DNA from: an uncultured Saprospiraceae bacterium
GTDB taxonomy: Bacteria; Bacteroidota; Bacteroidia; Chitinophagales; Saprospiraceae
Assembly: GCA_938003955.1 (NCBI GenBank)
Contig: CALKXE010000101.1
Location: forward strand, 1 to 54,674
Direction of reading: 5' to 3'
Length of the DNA stretch: 54,674 nucleotides
In this document: positions 17,461-27,026 of the stretch, in pieces
Position numbering within the stretch: position 1 is the first letter of the stretch
Layout of the letters: every line of letters begins with the position of its first letter
Notes under the pieces: generated by a model
Told to the model about the DNA's origin: nothing
Database searches by the model: none
Seen by the model: the letters and a program-made list of their open reading frames with translations, nothing else
Translations under genes and position numbers: made by a program

Positions 17461-18126
17461 ATGAAAGTTAATTTAATCAACGAATACAAAGATCGATTCA
17501 AAGCACATTTGCAATCGGTGGATCATATAGACAATGCATTCTATTTTGACATTATCGATAATTGGAAGGCAAACTGGAATATAGAAGGGAAAGGTTTTGG
17601 TCAGATATATGATGCCAGTCTGCAATCAGATGTGTCAGGCAGACATTGGGGCGGAAGCCGAAACTCACCGAAGTCTATGATGATCACTTTGATAGAGAAG
17701 AATGAGGACTTTATGCGCCCATGCTTCAGAGATCTATTTAATGAGACGCTTGATCTTGGACTTCGATTAGATAGATTCGGATACCATGCGAATCAGATAT
17801 TACAACCAATGATGGGTAAGGATCCGAAATTATCCACTCATTACCATAATGATCGATCTATTCTTTGTCTTTATCTTGCTCTAGAGTATCCAGACATATA
17901 TTGTCTATTCGATTATCCTTCTTTTCTCAAAATGATGGAGAAGTTCGAATCTAGAAACATACCCACTAAGGTAGAAGTAGAACGATATTACAAATCATGT
18001 CGCGGTATATTCAAGCTGATCACCAAAGATGAAGAATTCGTAGATTTGATCAAGAAACATACGAAGCGGGATAATGTAGAGCTGATGTTAATGTCTATTT
18101 TTATGGAGTATGTAGCTGAAAATTAA
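17461..18126 (+). CDS. Unknown cytoplasmic protein
   Basis: I do not recognise a family for this 221-residue protein. It has no signal peptide or membrane helix. It is rich in aromatic and charged residues, with a central GRHWGGSRNSPKSMM segment, a Tyr/His-rich stretch (STHYHNDRS) and a mostly helical C-terminal half (FLKMMEKFESRNIPTKVEVERYYKSC). The gene follows sbcC on the same strand after 186 nt. That gap is filled by a leader element also found before the large envelope gene at 36219, so its expression may be tied to that locus rather than to sbcC. It is real by length and codon pattern. Confidence 0.6.
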   Translation: MKVNLINEYKDRFKAHLQSVDHIDNAFYFDIIDNWKANWNIEGKGFGQIYDASLQSDVSGRHWGGSRNSPKSMMITLIEKNEDFMRPCFRDLFNETLDLGLRLDRFGYHANQILQPMMGKDPKLSTHYHNDRSILCLYLALEYPDIYCLFDYPSFLKMMEKFESRNIPTKVEVERYYKSCRGIFKLITKDEEFVDLIKKHTKRDNVELMLMSIFMEYVAEN

Positions 18127-18169
18127 ATCGGATAAATTAATTAGTTAACAGGCATTAAAAAAAAGCATA

Positions 18170-19561
18170 ATGAAAAAAATATTTCTATTCATAATGGTAA
18201 TTTGCGCAAGCACGATGTTTGCTCAAGAAGACGATTATGTGACTGCATTTGAAAATTTAAAATCGAATTATAATACTGAAAAGTACGATGAGATCTTCAA
18301 TAGCTTTTCTTTAGATATGCAAAAGTTTTTTCCGTTAGAAAATACCAAACAATTTTTTACAAATTTAAAGGGGCAAGCTGGAAAGATATTAGATGAAGAA
18401 TATATAAATGACCAGGACGGAACAGGGGCCTTTTACAAAACCCAATTTGAACGAGCCCTTCTAGGTGTTTATATTACACTCAATAATCAAAATGAAATAA
18501 TAAGTTTCCTTATAAAGGCTTACGAGGAACCTAAAAGTTTTAAGGTAGCAGAACTAAATGCACTAAACAATTACCCAGCCGAAGTCGCAGAACTAATCTT
18601 TGCAAAAGCCAAAACACTGCCGAATAATGCTCAACTTTCAATTGCTATAACCAATAATGGGAAAACAAATTATTATGGAGTATCAAGGGATGGATCAAGT
18701 ATTAAACCGATTGATAATAGTGATAAGGTGTTTGAAATATGTTCAATAACGAAGGTGTTTACTTCTACTGTTCTAGCATCGTTAGTCGAAGATAAGAAGA
18801 TCAAACTTGATGACGAAATTAATTCAGTATACTCATTTGACTTTAAGGATGATATTAAAATAACGTTTGAGAGTTTGGCAAATCATACGTCAGGCATGAC
18901 CAGATTGCCAGAAAATTTGGATTTGTCCAATACAGCAAATCCATATGAAAGCTATGGGGTAAATGAACTGGAAGATTATCTAAAGAATCTATTGACCCTT
19001 AATGATGACCCTTCTAAGCCCTATACATATTCTAATCTAGGGGCTGGATTATTGGGTAATACTTTGGGTGTTTCTCAAAAGAGTACTTTTCAAGATCTTT
19101 TACAGACAAATGTTTTTGATAAGTACGATATGCAAAACTCTTTTATGTCCTCTAGTAACTTGGGCAATCAACTTGTCAAAGGATTGGATGAAAAGGGAAA
19201 TGTAGTATCAAATTGGGATTTTGATGTAATGTTTGGGGGAGGTGGAATTCTATCAACAACAGAAGATTTATCGAAATTTGCGAAAGCTCAATTTATTCCG
19301 GCAAATAAGGAGCTCGAATTAACAAGAAAAGTAACTTTCGATATTAATGAAAACCTAAGAATCGGATTAGGTTGGCATATTTTAAAATCAGATAGTGGTA
19401 ATGACCTATATTGGCATAACGGTGGAACAGGAGGATATTCTTCATCGATGACCATAGATTTAGAAAATGAAACAGCAGTTATAATCCTCTCCAATGTTGC
19501 AGACATAAATAATTTAATTGATACACTGGGAATGGAATTGCTTAGATATTCAGTAAAGTAA
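18170..19561 (+). CDS. Secreted serine hydrolase (beta-lactamase/DD-peptidase fold) with DUF3887-like N-terminus
   Basis: This 463-residue protein starts with a signal peptide (ending TMFAQ). An N-terminal domain of about 100 residues resembles DUF3887 (FNSFSLDMQKFFPLEN...FFTNLKGQAG). A class C beta-lactamase-like domain follows with SxxK in CSITKVFTS (about 192-195), YSN in YTYSNLGAG (about 287) and a HNGGTGG loop (about 415) in place of the KTG/HxG motif. Such proteins are periplasmic peptidases or esterases rather than proven beta-lactamases; the natural substrate cannot be read. The gene lies 44 nt after the unknown gene and 64 nt before pepT. Confidence 0.88.
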   Translation: MKKIFLFIMVICASTMFAQEDDYVTAFENLKSNYNTEKYDEIFNSFSLDMQKFFPLENTKQFFTNLKGQAGKILDEEYINDQDGTGAFYKTQFERALLGVYITLNNQNEIISFLIKAYEEPKSFKVAELNALNNYPAEVAELIFAKAKTLPNNAQLSIAITNNGKTNYYGVSRDGSSIKPIDNSDKVFEICSITKVFTSTVLASLVEDKKIKLDDEINSVYSFDFKDDIKITFESLANHTSGMTRLPENLDLSNTANPYESYGVNELEDYLKNLLTLNDDPSKPYTYSNLGAGLLGNTLGVSQKSTFQDLLQTNVFDKYDMQNSFMSSSNLGNQLVKGLDEKGNVVSNWDFDVMFGGGGILSTTEDLSKFAKAQFIPANKELELTRKVTFDINENLRIGLGWHILKSDSGNDLYWHNGGTGGYSSSMTIDLENETAVIILSNVADINNLIDTLGMELLRYSVK

Positions 19562-19610
19562 CTTAAAGTCGAATAGTCTAAAGTCGAACAATCGACCAGT
19601 CGATCAAAAT
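19562..19610 (+). repeat. AAAGTCGAA-type short tandem repeat
   Basis: The 64-nt gap between the hydrolase and pepT holds TTAAAGTCGAATAGTC, CTAAAGTCGAACAATC and GACCAGTCGATC, which are degenerate units of about 15 nt. The repeat type differs from the AAATCAAC microsatellite. No hairpin with a T-run is evident. Confidence 0.5.
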
Positions 19611-19625
19611 AATAAATAATAAAAA

Positions 19626-20858
19626 ATGAAATACACAGCCAAAGATAGATTCCTAAGATACGTGCAGATTGATACACAAGCTAATCCATATTCTGATACC
19701 GTACCAAGTACAGCAAAGCAGATTAACTTATCTCGATTGCTAAGTGAAGAACTGACAGAAATGGGAGTGCAAAACGAGCTAACGGAACATGGTTATGTAT
19801 ATGCTCGTATTCCTTCTAATACGGATAAGGCTGATGTACCATCTATTTTCTTTTGTAGTCATGTGGATACGGCATTCGATTGTAGTGGCACGGATGTGAA
19901 GCCTATAGTACACGCTAATTATCAAGGTGAAGATATAGTCCTACCAGATGATAATGAGCAGGTGATATCACAGGCTAAGTTCCCAGAACTGAAGAATAAG
20001 ATAGGTCAAGATATAATCACGGCAAGCGGTCTGACATTGCTCGGTGCCGATGATAAGTCGGGTGTGGCGTGTATCATGGATGCAGTATATAATTTAGTCA
20101 ATAATCCAGAAATCAAACGCGGAGAAGTCAATGTATTATTCACTACAGATGAAGAGATAGGTAGGGGAGTGAAGTACGTAGATACTTCGAAGATCGGTGC
20201 AGAGTTTGGCTATACATTAGACAGTGGAGATGTAGGTCATTTCGAATATGAAAACTTCTCAGCAGATGGAGCGGTGCTAAAGATCAAAGGAGTAAGTGCT
20301 CATCCAGGATATGCGAAAGGTAAGATGGAACATGCATCTAGAATCGCAGCGGATATCTTGTCACAATTGCCAAAAGATCATCTCTCTCCAGAATCTACTG
20401 AAGGCAAGGAAGGATTCATCCATCCGAGTAAGATAGAAGGAATGCTAGAAGAGGCATCGATTGAGTTTATTATTAGATCATTCGAAACGGAGAAGTTAGC
20501 GGAGTACGAAGCTTTGATAGAGAATACGGCTAAGAAAGTGCTAGAAAATTATCCTGGCAGTAGCTACACATTCGAAGTGCATGAGCAGTATAGAAATATG
20601 AAAGATGTAGTCGATAAGCACATGCACATCGTTGATATCGCTGTGGAAGCAATGAAAAACGCTGGAGTAGATCCATATATTGATTCTATCAGAGGAGGTA
20701 CTGATGGTTCTGTGCTTTCACATATGGGATTACCATGTCCAAACATTTTTTCTGGTCAGCACGGAATCCATTCAAAGTTGGAGTGGACTACGGTACAAGA
20801 TATGCAAAAAGCCACTGATACAGTGATAGAGATTGTTAAGTTGGTAGAGCGCAGATGA
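19626..20858 (+). CDS. pepT: Peptidase T (tripeptide aminopeptidase)
   Basis: This 410-residue M20B zinc peptidase is close to the usual PepT length and releases the N-terminal residue from tripeptides in the cytoplasm. Visible signatures are the metal-binding HVDTAFD (His79, Asp81), GADDKSGVA (metal-bridging Asp), TDEEIGRG (general-base Glu and metal ligand), AHPGYAKG, and the C-terminal GGTDGS and GQHGIHS (last metal His). There is no signal peptide. It lies in a run of plus-strand genes without strong terminators, so it may be cotranscribed with the serine hydrolase before it. Confidence 0.95.
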   Translation: MKYTAKDRFLRYVQIDTQANPYSDTVPSTAKQINLSRLLSEELTEMGVQNELTEHGYVYARIPSNTDKADVPSIFFCSHVDTAFDCSGTDVKPIVHANYQGEDIVLPDDNEQVISQAKFPELKNKIGQDIITASGLTLLGADDKSGVACIMDAVYNLVNNPEIKRGEVNVLFTTDEEIGRGVKYVDTSKIGAEFGYTLDSGDVGHFEYENFSADGAVLKIKGVSAHPGYAKGKMEHASRIAADILSQLPKDHLSPESTEGKEGFIHPSKIEGMLEEASIEFIIRSFETEKLAEYEALIENTAKKVLENYPGSSYTFEVHEQYRNMKDVVDKHMHIVDIAVEAMKNAGVDPYIDSIRGGTDGSVLSHMGLPCPNIFSGQHGIHSKLEWTTVQDMQKATDTVIEIVKLVERR

Positions 20859-20909
20859 TTAGATTTTGTATATTGTAGTTCTATTTATTTTATGTGAAAA
20901 TCAATTTCT

Positions 20910-22064
20910 GTGAAAAAGATAATATTACCTCTACTTGTTATTTGCTCCTTCATATCACTGCATGCACGTCATATCATAGGAGGGACTGTCGAATATACAA
21001 TCAATTCTGTAGATGGAGATGTGGTTGATATGGATGTAGTTTTTCACGTTTACAGAGACGTAACAACGGGAGGTGCACAATTTGATCAGCAAATAAATAT
21101 TGGGTTATTTGGAGGAGACGATAATCCGTTATTAAACTATATGCAATCGAGATCTTCCTCTGTAGAAAATATTGAATCGATAGATTTTAGTGGTCTGCTG
21201 GATTGTGTACCTAGTGGTGTCAATATGCAATCAGCAATTTATAAAGCGAATTTTCAGGTGGATATGAATAACTACGAGCGTTTTGTAATTTCATACCAAA
21301 GATGTTGTCGAGCGGAGAACGTATTCAATATTTTCGATGGACAAGAAACCGGTATTGCATTGACTGCAGAGATTACAAGAGCGGGAATGAAAAGGATAGG
21401 GACAGTGAAATCGTTTCCCAATATTTTTCCAGTTTCAAATTTACCTTCTGAAAAGAGTGAATTTGACTTTTCTATTAATGATGGATTGACTAAAAAATAT
21501 TCACTTTCTCGAGCACAGACAGGTGGTGGAACTGATGGTGTAATTGAAGGTGATTCTTTTGCGTGCACTGGAATAACTCCAAATCCAGAGAACTGCCCTC
21601 CACCATATGCAGAGGCATTCTATAAACCTGATTCTGGAGAATACGGGCTATATGGAGAGGTGGAAATAGATAGTTTTTCTGGAGAGTTTGTAAGTGAATT
21701 ATCTTTTCAAGGGATATATTTGATAACAGTAGAAGCAGAATCTTTCGAAAGTGGTGAACTTCTTAGTAAAGTTTATCAACAATTTGTACAAATAGTTACT
21801 ATGTGCGACCCTAATAGTGTGGTCGATGGTGGAGCAAGCGAGATTAATCAAGAGATATATCCTGTGCCTGCAAATGATATAATCTATGTGTCAACGCCTT
21901 TAAGAAACGTATCAATTTTTGATTCGAAAGGAGTTAACTTAATATCGCAATCTACTTTTAATGATAATACGGGTATTGATATAAGTGGTTTTGTAGCGGG
22001 ATTATATGTACTGGTAGGGTTCCACGAGAACGGAGAAAAAGTTGTTAAACGATTTGTCAAATAA
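20910..22064 (+). CDS. Secreted surface protein with T9SS sorting domain
   Basis: This 384-residue protein starts at GTG (20910). The signal peptide ends about SLHA, followed by RHIIGGTVEYTI, an opening shared by many large Bacteroidota surface and gliding-associated proteins. The middle (FHVYRDVTTGG, YQRCCRAENVFN, FPVSNLPSEKSEFDFSIND) is beta-rich, with paired cysteines. The end is a T9SS sorting domain (QEIYPVPANDIIYVS, VAGLYVLVGF, KVVKRFVK). It is much shorter than typical members, which carry many repeats, so it may be a compact stand-alone version. The function is unknown. Confidence 0.75.
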   Translation: MKKIILPLLVICSFISLHARHIIGGTVEYTINSVDGDVVDMDVVFHVYRDVTTGGAQFDQQINIGLFGGDDNPLLNYMQSRSSSVENIESIDFSGLLDCVPSGVNMQSAIYKANFQVDMNNYERFVISYQRCCRAENVFNIFDGQETGIALTAEITRAGMKRIGTVKSFPNIFPVSNLPSEKSEFDFSINDGLTKKYSLSRAQTGGGTDGVIEGDSFACTGITPNPENCPPPYAEAFYKPDSGEYGLYGEVEIDSFSGEFVSELSFQGIYLITVEAESFESGELLSKVYQQFVQIVTMCDPNSVVDGGASEINQEIYPVPANDIIYVSTPLRNVSIFDSKGVNLISQSTFNDNTGIDISGFVAGLYVLVGFHENGEKVVKRFVK

Positions 22065-22116
22065 TCAAACTATTATTTCTTTCCATCTGTTAATGTTATA
22101 AATCATTAATTAAATC

Positions 22117-22749
22117 ATGGCAGATATACTTCCTGCATTTCCATTAAGCTTAGTTGCTTTTCCTGGTGAAGAACTAAATCTTCACATATTCGAACCTCGA
22201 TATAAACAACTCATGCACGAGTGTGAAAAGAATGGAATTACATTCACTGTAGTTCCTTATTTTGATGGCAAAGAAGCTGAGTATGCTACAGAAATGAAAT
22301 TGTTAGAGATTTCTAAAATGTATCCTGATGGTAAAATGGATGTAAAGACCAAAGGAGTTGGTCTTTGTAGGATTATAGATTTCTTTGACAGGCATCCCAA
22401 TAAATTATATCCAGGTATAGAAATGGAGCGACTTCCATGGGACGATGCTGCGGACATTGTTCTTACCTTAGATATATTGGATCAGGTTGAAGTTTTGTAT
22501 GAAACAATGAGTGTAGATAATGTAAAAATTCAATCTCCCGGTGATTTTCGAACATATCAGATAGCTCATAAGGTTGGATTCAATGTTGATCAAGAATTAG
22601 AGTTTTTGACCTTGCAAAGAGAAAGAGATAGGCAGTTATATATGATTGAACATTTAAAGCATATCATTCCTGTAGTGGAAGAAATGGAAGTATTAAAACA
22701 ACGTGCTGCGATGAATGGGCATTTTAAAAATGTGATACCTAAGAAGTAA
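22117..22749 (+). CDS. Lon substrate-binding (LON-N) domain protein
   Basis: This 210-residue cytoplasmic protein consists of a LON-N domain: LPAFPLSLVAFPGEELNLHIFEPRYKQL at the start, then a beta-barrel region (MDVKTKGVGLCRIIDF) and a helical C-terminal half (FLTLQRERDRQLYMIEHLKHIIPVVEEME). The ATPase and protease parts of Lon are absent. Such stand-alone proteins are common in bacteria; a role in peptide or substrate binding is presumed from the fold. Confidence 0.88.
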   Translation: MADILPAFPLSLVAFPGEELNLHIFEPRYKQLMHECEKNGITFTVVPYFDGKEAEYATEMKLLEISKMYPDGKMDVKTKGVGLCRIIDFFDRHPNKLYPGIEMERLPWDDAADIVLTLDILDQVEVLYETMSVDNVKIQSPGDFRTYQIAHKVGFNVDQELEFLTLQRERDRQLYMIEHLKHIIPVVEEMEVLKQRAAMNGHFKNVIPKK

Positions 22750-22831
22750 TTTTTCGTAGCATATAAGGTGTTTCAAATGTAGGATCAATGCCAAAGAGTA
22801 TTCAGGGACTAATAAGAGAGCATGTGCGACG

Positions 22832-22909
22832 TAAGTTTTCGATGCTTCAGCTTCGTTTCTTAGTGGATTTTCAATAGAATAGATACGCGACTAAAGTCAC
22901 GAAAACTTA
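22832..22909. repeat. Inverted repeat in intergenic palindromic region
   Basis: TAAGTTTTCG (22832-22841) and CGAAAACTTA (22900-22909) are perfect 10-bp inverted arms about 58 nt apart. The loop contains a further small hairpin, GACT-AA-AGTC (22889-22898). A separate hairpin, AGGTAC-GAT-GTACCT, lies at 22995-23009. These sit between convergent genes. No T-run follows either, so they look more like repeat elements than terminators. Confidence 0.5.
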
Positions 22910-23047
22910 GAATGGTCCAATCAACTAGATCTCAGAATGGCAATGCCTATTGACCTAAATCTTTGATGCATCGACTTCGACATTTTTCTGTATTAGGTAC
23001 GATGTACCTAAGTGCTTTCAGAAATTCTAAAACAATGAATAGACTAT

Positions 23048-24157
23048 TTATTCTACAACACTTTCATCAGGACTAGTTCTAGCACTAAAGTCAAGTGTTA
23101 GTGAAAATACATGAGATACAAGTATCCCAGATACACTACCAATATTAGTCAACGCATAATCTACATTCAATCTTCCTAATTTTAATCCCATTCCGATATT
23201 AGGTTGAAATTCTAGTGTGCGCTCAATTGCATCGACTGCAGACGGATTGATAACACTTTGGATATTACCTACACCTGCTCTTACAAAAACTCTATTTGCA
23301 AAACCTACTTCGACACCAATGGTAGGGTCGACTGCAAAGCTATTGTTAGCAATAAGTCCTGACTTTGTTCCATTTGTACTGATATTAAGGTCGGCTTCAG
23401 CGATGTAAGACATCTTTCCTTTTTTAGTGTGGAATGCGAAACCGAGTATTAGTCTAGGAAGTGTTACTTCTGTGCTACTTACGGGTATATCATTATTCGT
23501 TTGTTGGAATGTAAGTTTTTCTTCCTCAGTAAGGTTAAAACTCCATGCATTGAATGTTGTTGTGATATCTCTTGCCGCTGCACCAAAACTAAAATTCTCT
23601 CCTCTCCATTGAGCTCCTAGGTCAGCTCCAAAGCCCCAGGCACTTCCGAAACTACCTATTGATCTGTTTATGACTTTTATGTTTCCACCTACAGAGAAGT
23701 TACCTTTTGCATTCATATCTCTTGCATATGAAAGTATCGCTGCGTAGTCACTTGTAGAAAATGTCGTTATCCTATCATAATTGACCGTACCATCTGCACC
23801 GATAAGATTGAGTGTATTTGGAATATTATCTACCCCCATTCTTATTATAGTGAAACCTCCAGCGGCATTTCTTTCCCCTTTGAATTTCTTAGCAATAGAT
23901 AAGTAGTCATAATTTGCAATTCCTCCAAACCAATTTGTGTGCATTGCACTTATTTGAAGCGGAGCATCCATTTGTGTTAATCCCGCAACATTCCAATATC
24001 CAGCTGTAGCATCATCAACATGGGCTACGACACTTCCAAACATACCATGCGCTCTTGCCCCGACTCCAATATTTAAGAATTCATTGACGAATTTTTGAGC
24101 GCTCGAAGTTTGTATAGAGGCAATAGAAATTAAAATTACAAGAAGTAAGTTTTTCAT
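23048..24157 (-). CDS. PorV/PorQ-family outer-membrane protein
   Basis: This protein is 369 residues from the chosen start (ATG 24157, MKNLLLVILISIASIQTSSAQ). That start gives a clean signal peptide; the upstream ATG at 24175 would add six residues before it. The N-terminal part (FLNIGVGARAHGMFGSVVAHVDDATAGYWNVAGLTQM) is the hallmark of the PorV/PorQ family, FadL-like barrels. PorV shuttles cargo in the T9SS; many paralogues exist in Bacteroidota and not all belong to the secretion machine. This one may be such a paralogue. It is divergent from the gamma-glutamyltransferase gene. Confidence 0.82.
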   Translation of the reverse strand: MKNLLLVILISIASIQTSSAQKFVNEFLNIGVGARAHGMFGSVVAHVDDATAGYWNVAGLTQMDAPLQISAMHTNWFGGIANYDYLSIAKKFKGERNAAGGFTIIRMGVDNIPNTLNLIGADGTVNYDRITTFSTSDYAAILSYARDMNAKGNFSVGGNIKVINRSIGSFGSAWGFGADLGAQWRGENFSFGAAARDITTTFNAWSFNLTEEEKLTFQQTNNDIPVSSTEVTLPRLILGFAFHTKKGKMSYIAEADLNISTNGTKSGLIANNSFAVDPTIGVEVGFANRVFVRAGVGNIQSVINPSAVDAIERTLEFQPNIGMGLKLGRLNVDYALTNIGSVSGILVSHVFSLTLDFSARTSPDESVVE

Positions 24158-24314
24158 CGGATTAGATATGTACATATTGTTATCTTTAAGAGTAGATTTA
24201 GCACATATTACAATATTTTTTAATGCGTATGTAATATGTTATCAGTTTTTCACACCCAAAGTAAACGCATTTTGGTGTGACGTATTATTAATTAGGAGAC
24301 AAATTTTACATTTT

Positions 24315-26033
24315 ATGTTTAAAAACAGTAATATATACATCGCTATCATTGCCATTTTTACAATTGCTATATACTCTTGTAGAACAGATAAGCCTTCTGA
24401 ACAGCTGCCAATATATGAGATAACGAAGACAATGGTAGACGATTCTGCAATGGTGGTTTCGGCGCATCCTATAGCCTCGCAAGCGGGTCATGATATTATG
24501 AGAGATGGAGGTAATGCAGTAGATGCGGCCATCTCTGTTCAGTTTACTTTGGCAGTTTGTTATCCTATTGCTGGGAATATTGGTGGTGGTGGATTCCTCG
24601 TTTATCGGGATGCAGATGGAACTACGAATACACTAGATTATAGAGAAATGGCACCAGCTGCTGCATTTGATAATATGTATTTGGATGAAAAAGGAGATCC
24701 TATTGCTGAAAAAAGCCAAAATGGTGGATTAGCAGTAGGTGTGCCCGGTACGGTGGCAGGTATGTATGCTGCATTCGAGAAGTACAGTAAATTAAAAGAC
24801 TGGAAAAAACTTATAGCTCCTGCTATTGATGCTGCAGAAAATGGATTTAAGTTGACACATCGACAAGCTATGTTGATGAATAAGAATAAAGCGAAATTCG
24901 ATAAATATAATACTGATCCAATCGTATTCACATCAAGAGAATGGAGAGGGGGAGATCTACTAGTTCAACCAAAGCTTGCAACTACATTAAAGTTGATATC
25001 AGAAAATGGACCGAAGGGATTTTATGAAGGAATAGTTGCCGATCAGATAGTAAATCAAATGAAAAAGTCTGGTGGAATAATAACGCATGCAGATCTTAAA
25101 AACTATACGGCCAAATGGAGAAAGCCAATTACATTTGACTATAGAGGCCACAATATAATATCAATGCCGCCGCCATCAAGTGGTGGTATAGCATTGGCTC
25201 AAATATTCGGTATGGTAGAAAATTATGATCTAAAAAGCATGGTGTATCACAGTAAAGAACATCTTCATTTGGTTGCCGAAGCGGAACGAAGAGCGTTCGC
25301 AGATCGAGCTACACATTTAGGAGACTCAGATTTCTACAATGTTCCGATTTCTGGATTAGTAGATAAAGCATACTTAGAGGAACGAATGTCAGATTTCGAT
25401 CTTGAAAAAACAGAAGGAAGTGAAAACACTGAAGCGGGAGATGCTAAAGAAAGTCTAGAAACAACACACTTTTCTATTGTAGATGTAGAAGGCAATGCAG
25501 TGTCAATGACAACAACTTTGAATGGTGGTTACGGTTCTAAGTTAGTAGTCGCTGAAGCAGGGTTTTTATTGAATAATGAAATGGATGATTTCTCAGCGAA
25601 GCCGGGAACACCTAATATGTTTGGATTGATAGGAGCTGAAGCAAACAAGATAGAGCCAGGGAAAAGAATGCTAAGTTCTATGACACCTACGATTGTAGAG
25701 AAAGATGGCAAGCTTCTTTTAGTTTGCGGGACACCTGGAGGAAGTACGATTATCACTTCTGTTTTTCAAGCGGTGTCGAATGTTATTGATTTTGATATGA
25801 CAGCTACAGAAGCAGTGCAGTCGCCTAGATTTCATCATCAATGGCTTCCAGATGTTCTGATATTAGAAGAAGTTGGATTCGATTCTACATTGATTACTGA
25901 TCTAAATGAGATGGGACATCATGCAAAATTCAGAGGTAAGTTGGGTAAGGTGGAAGCAATAAAGGCATTGGCAAACGGAGATCTTGAAGGAGCTGCAGAT
26001 ATTAGAGCTGATGATGATGTGAAAGGGTTTTGA
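24315..26033 (+). CDS. ggt: Gamma-glutamyltransferase, lipoprotein form
   Basis: This protein is 573 residues from the ATG at 24315. The frame is open further upstream, but the upstream part overlaps the divergent PorV-like gene and lacks a signal, whereas MFKNSNIYIAIIAIFTIAIYSC is a good lipoprotein signal (Cys at about residue 23). Family motifs are VVSAHPIASQAGHDIMRDGGNAVDAA, GNIGGGGFLVYR, MPPPSSGGIAL and the autoprocessing site TTHFSIVD, whose first or second Thr (about 383) becomes the catalytic nucleophile of the small subunit, followed by SMTTTLNGGYGS and LSSMTPT. The enzyme cleaves glutathione and other gamma-glutamyl compounds in the periplasm. Confidence 0.93.
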   Translation: MFKNSNIYIAIIAIFTIAIYSCRTDKPSEQLPIYEITKTMVDDSAMVVSAHPIASQAGHDIMRDGGNAVDAAISVQFTLAVCYPIAGNIGGGGFLVYRDADGTTNTLDYREMAPAAAFDNMYLDEKGDPIAEKSQNGGLAVGVPGTVAGMYAAFEKYSKLKDWKKLIAPAIDAAENGFKLTHRQAMLMNKNKAKFDKYNTDPIVFTSREWRGGDLLVQPKLATTLKLISENGPKGFYEGIVADQIVNQMKKSGGIITHADLKNYTAKWRKPITFDYRGHNIISMPPPSSGGIALAQIFGMVENYDLKSMVYHSKEHLHLVAEAERRAFADRATHLGDSDFYNVPISGLVDKAYLEERMSDFDLEKTEGSENTEAGDAKESLETTHFSIVDVEGNAVSMTTTLNGGYGSKLVVAEAGFLLNNEMDDFSAKPGTPNMFGLIGAEANKIEPGKRMLSSMTPTIVEKDGKLLLVCGTPGGSTIITSVFQAVSNVIDFDMTATEAVQSPRFHHQWLPDVLILEEVGFDSTLITDLNEMGHHAKFRGKLGKVEAIKALANGDLEGAADIRADDDVKGF

Positions 26034-26208
26034 TAGTTAGATGAATTAAAGAGCTAGTTTATATCTAAGTAATATTATTAAGTAAATAGAAGTTATCGGT
26101 TTGAGCTTTTGGTGATAACAATAGAAGCTCCATTATTTAAAAAAAGAGGAATAAAAACACATTGTGAAAATATAAATACGTTGATAATCAGCTATCTAAG
26201 GCAACGTT

Positions 26209-26961
26209 TTGCTTGCTCAACAGGTCTTATTATTAAACCGTATTACCTTGAAGCACTGCATTTACATATTTGTCATTTCTATCTATTGCACATCATGTGT
26301 ATCGGATAGGGCATGGTATAATGAAGTAGCTCGGATTCAAGTTTCAGAAAAAGCAAGTAATTATTTCGCACCAAAAGGAGAAAGTGAGAGTTTTGCAATG
26401 GATTCTGTTTTGTATGATAAGCTAATTGAAAGTGGAACAAGTGACTTTTGCGCGATGTCAGCGGCTTTTAGTATGAGTAATGTTGAGTTAGAGAGACAAT
26501 TACCTAATCGATGTCATGCGCAATATTATAACTTCCAAAGCTGTACTGCAACACTACTAGAAGATACAATTACGGTGGCGTTCAGAACCCAAAATCTCAG
26601 ACGTAGTATTGCGAGTAATAAATTAATTAATATCAAGATATTAGGGGATGATCATCATGCGGAGATTGTACATTGGGGACAAGAGTATCGAGAAGTATCG
26701 AGGATTGATGGAAGTACAGAAATTAGAAAATCTCCTACCAGTAAAATCATAGGCACTAAACTGAAGCTTAATAAAAGCTACTATGAACTTGGTGATACGA
26801 TTATTGGTGAAATAAAAATTACTTCTTATCAACAAAGAGGAAAAAGGAAAACAAAAATTAAGGAATACACTGAAGGTAAGTTTCGAGCAATACTTGGAGG
26901 CCATGGTATTGATTGTATTCAAGAGAAGTCTCTAGCCACTTCTTGGTTGAAGAGTAAATGA
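26209..26961 (+). CDS. Hypothetical lipoprotein
   Basis: This frame has no ATG near its start. A TTG at 26209 or, more likely, a TTG at 26248 gives a short hydrophobic leader ending IYCTSC, a plausible lipobox. The mature part (about 220 residues) has a C-terminal Lys-rich half (YQQRGKRKTKIKEYTEG) and a central beta-rich segment (ATLLEDTITVAFRTQNLRRS). I do not recognise the family. It follows ggt on the same strand after about 175-215 nt. The start is uncertain. Confidence 0.55.
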   Translation: MLAQQVLLLNRITLKHCIYIFVISIYCTSCVSDRAWYNEVARIQVSEKASNYFAPKGESESFAMDSVLYDKLIESGTSDFCAMSAAFSMSNVELERQLPNRCHAQYYNFQSCTATLLEDTITVAFRTQNLRRSIASNKLINIKILGDDHHAEIVHWGQEYREVSRIDGSTEIRKSPTSKIIGTKLKLNKSYYELGDTIIGEIKITSYQQRGKRKTKIKEYTEGKFRAILGGHGIDCIQEKSLATSWLKSK

Positions 26962-26990
26962 TTACTGAGAAGGGATCGTTTGGATATCGT

Positions 26991-27026
26991 GATCATTGAG
27001 CTGCGGCGAAGCAAAGATCGGTGAGC
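26991..27026 (-). repeat. Degenerate inverted copy of the 64-bp repeat
   Basis: GATCATTGAGCT...AGATCGGTGAGC reads as the reverse complement of the two ends of the repeat core, with the central TTCCG hairpin deleted. It faces the full copy at 27153-27216 across 126 nt. Confidence 0.55.

Noticed and set aside
24168-24314. Longer N-terminus for gamma-glutamyltransferase
   Set aside because: The extension overlaps the divergent PorV-like gene, lacks a signal peptide at its start and places the lipoprotein signal inside the protein. The ATG at 24315 is better.
26091-26118. Terminator after gamma-glutamyltransferase (GTTATC/GATAAC)
   Set aside because: The stem is only 6 bp with a large loop and no T-run.
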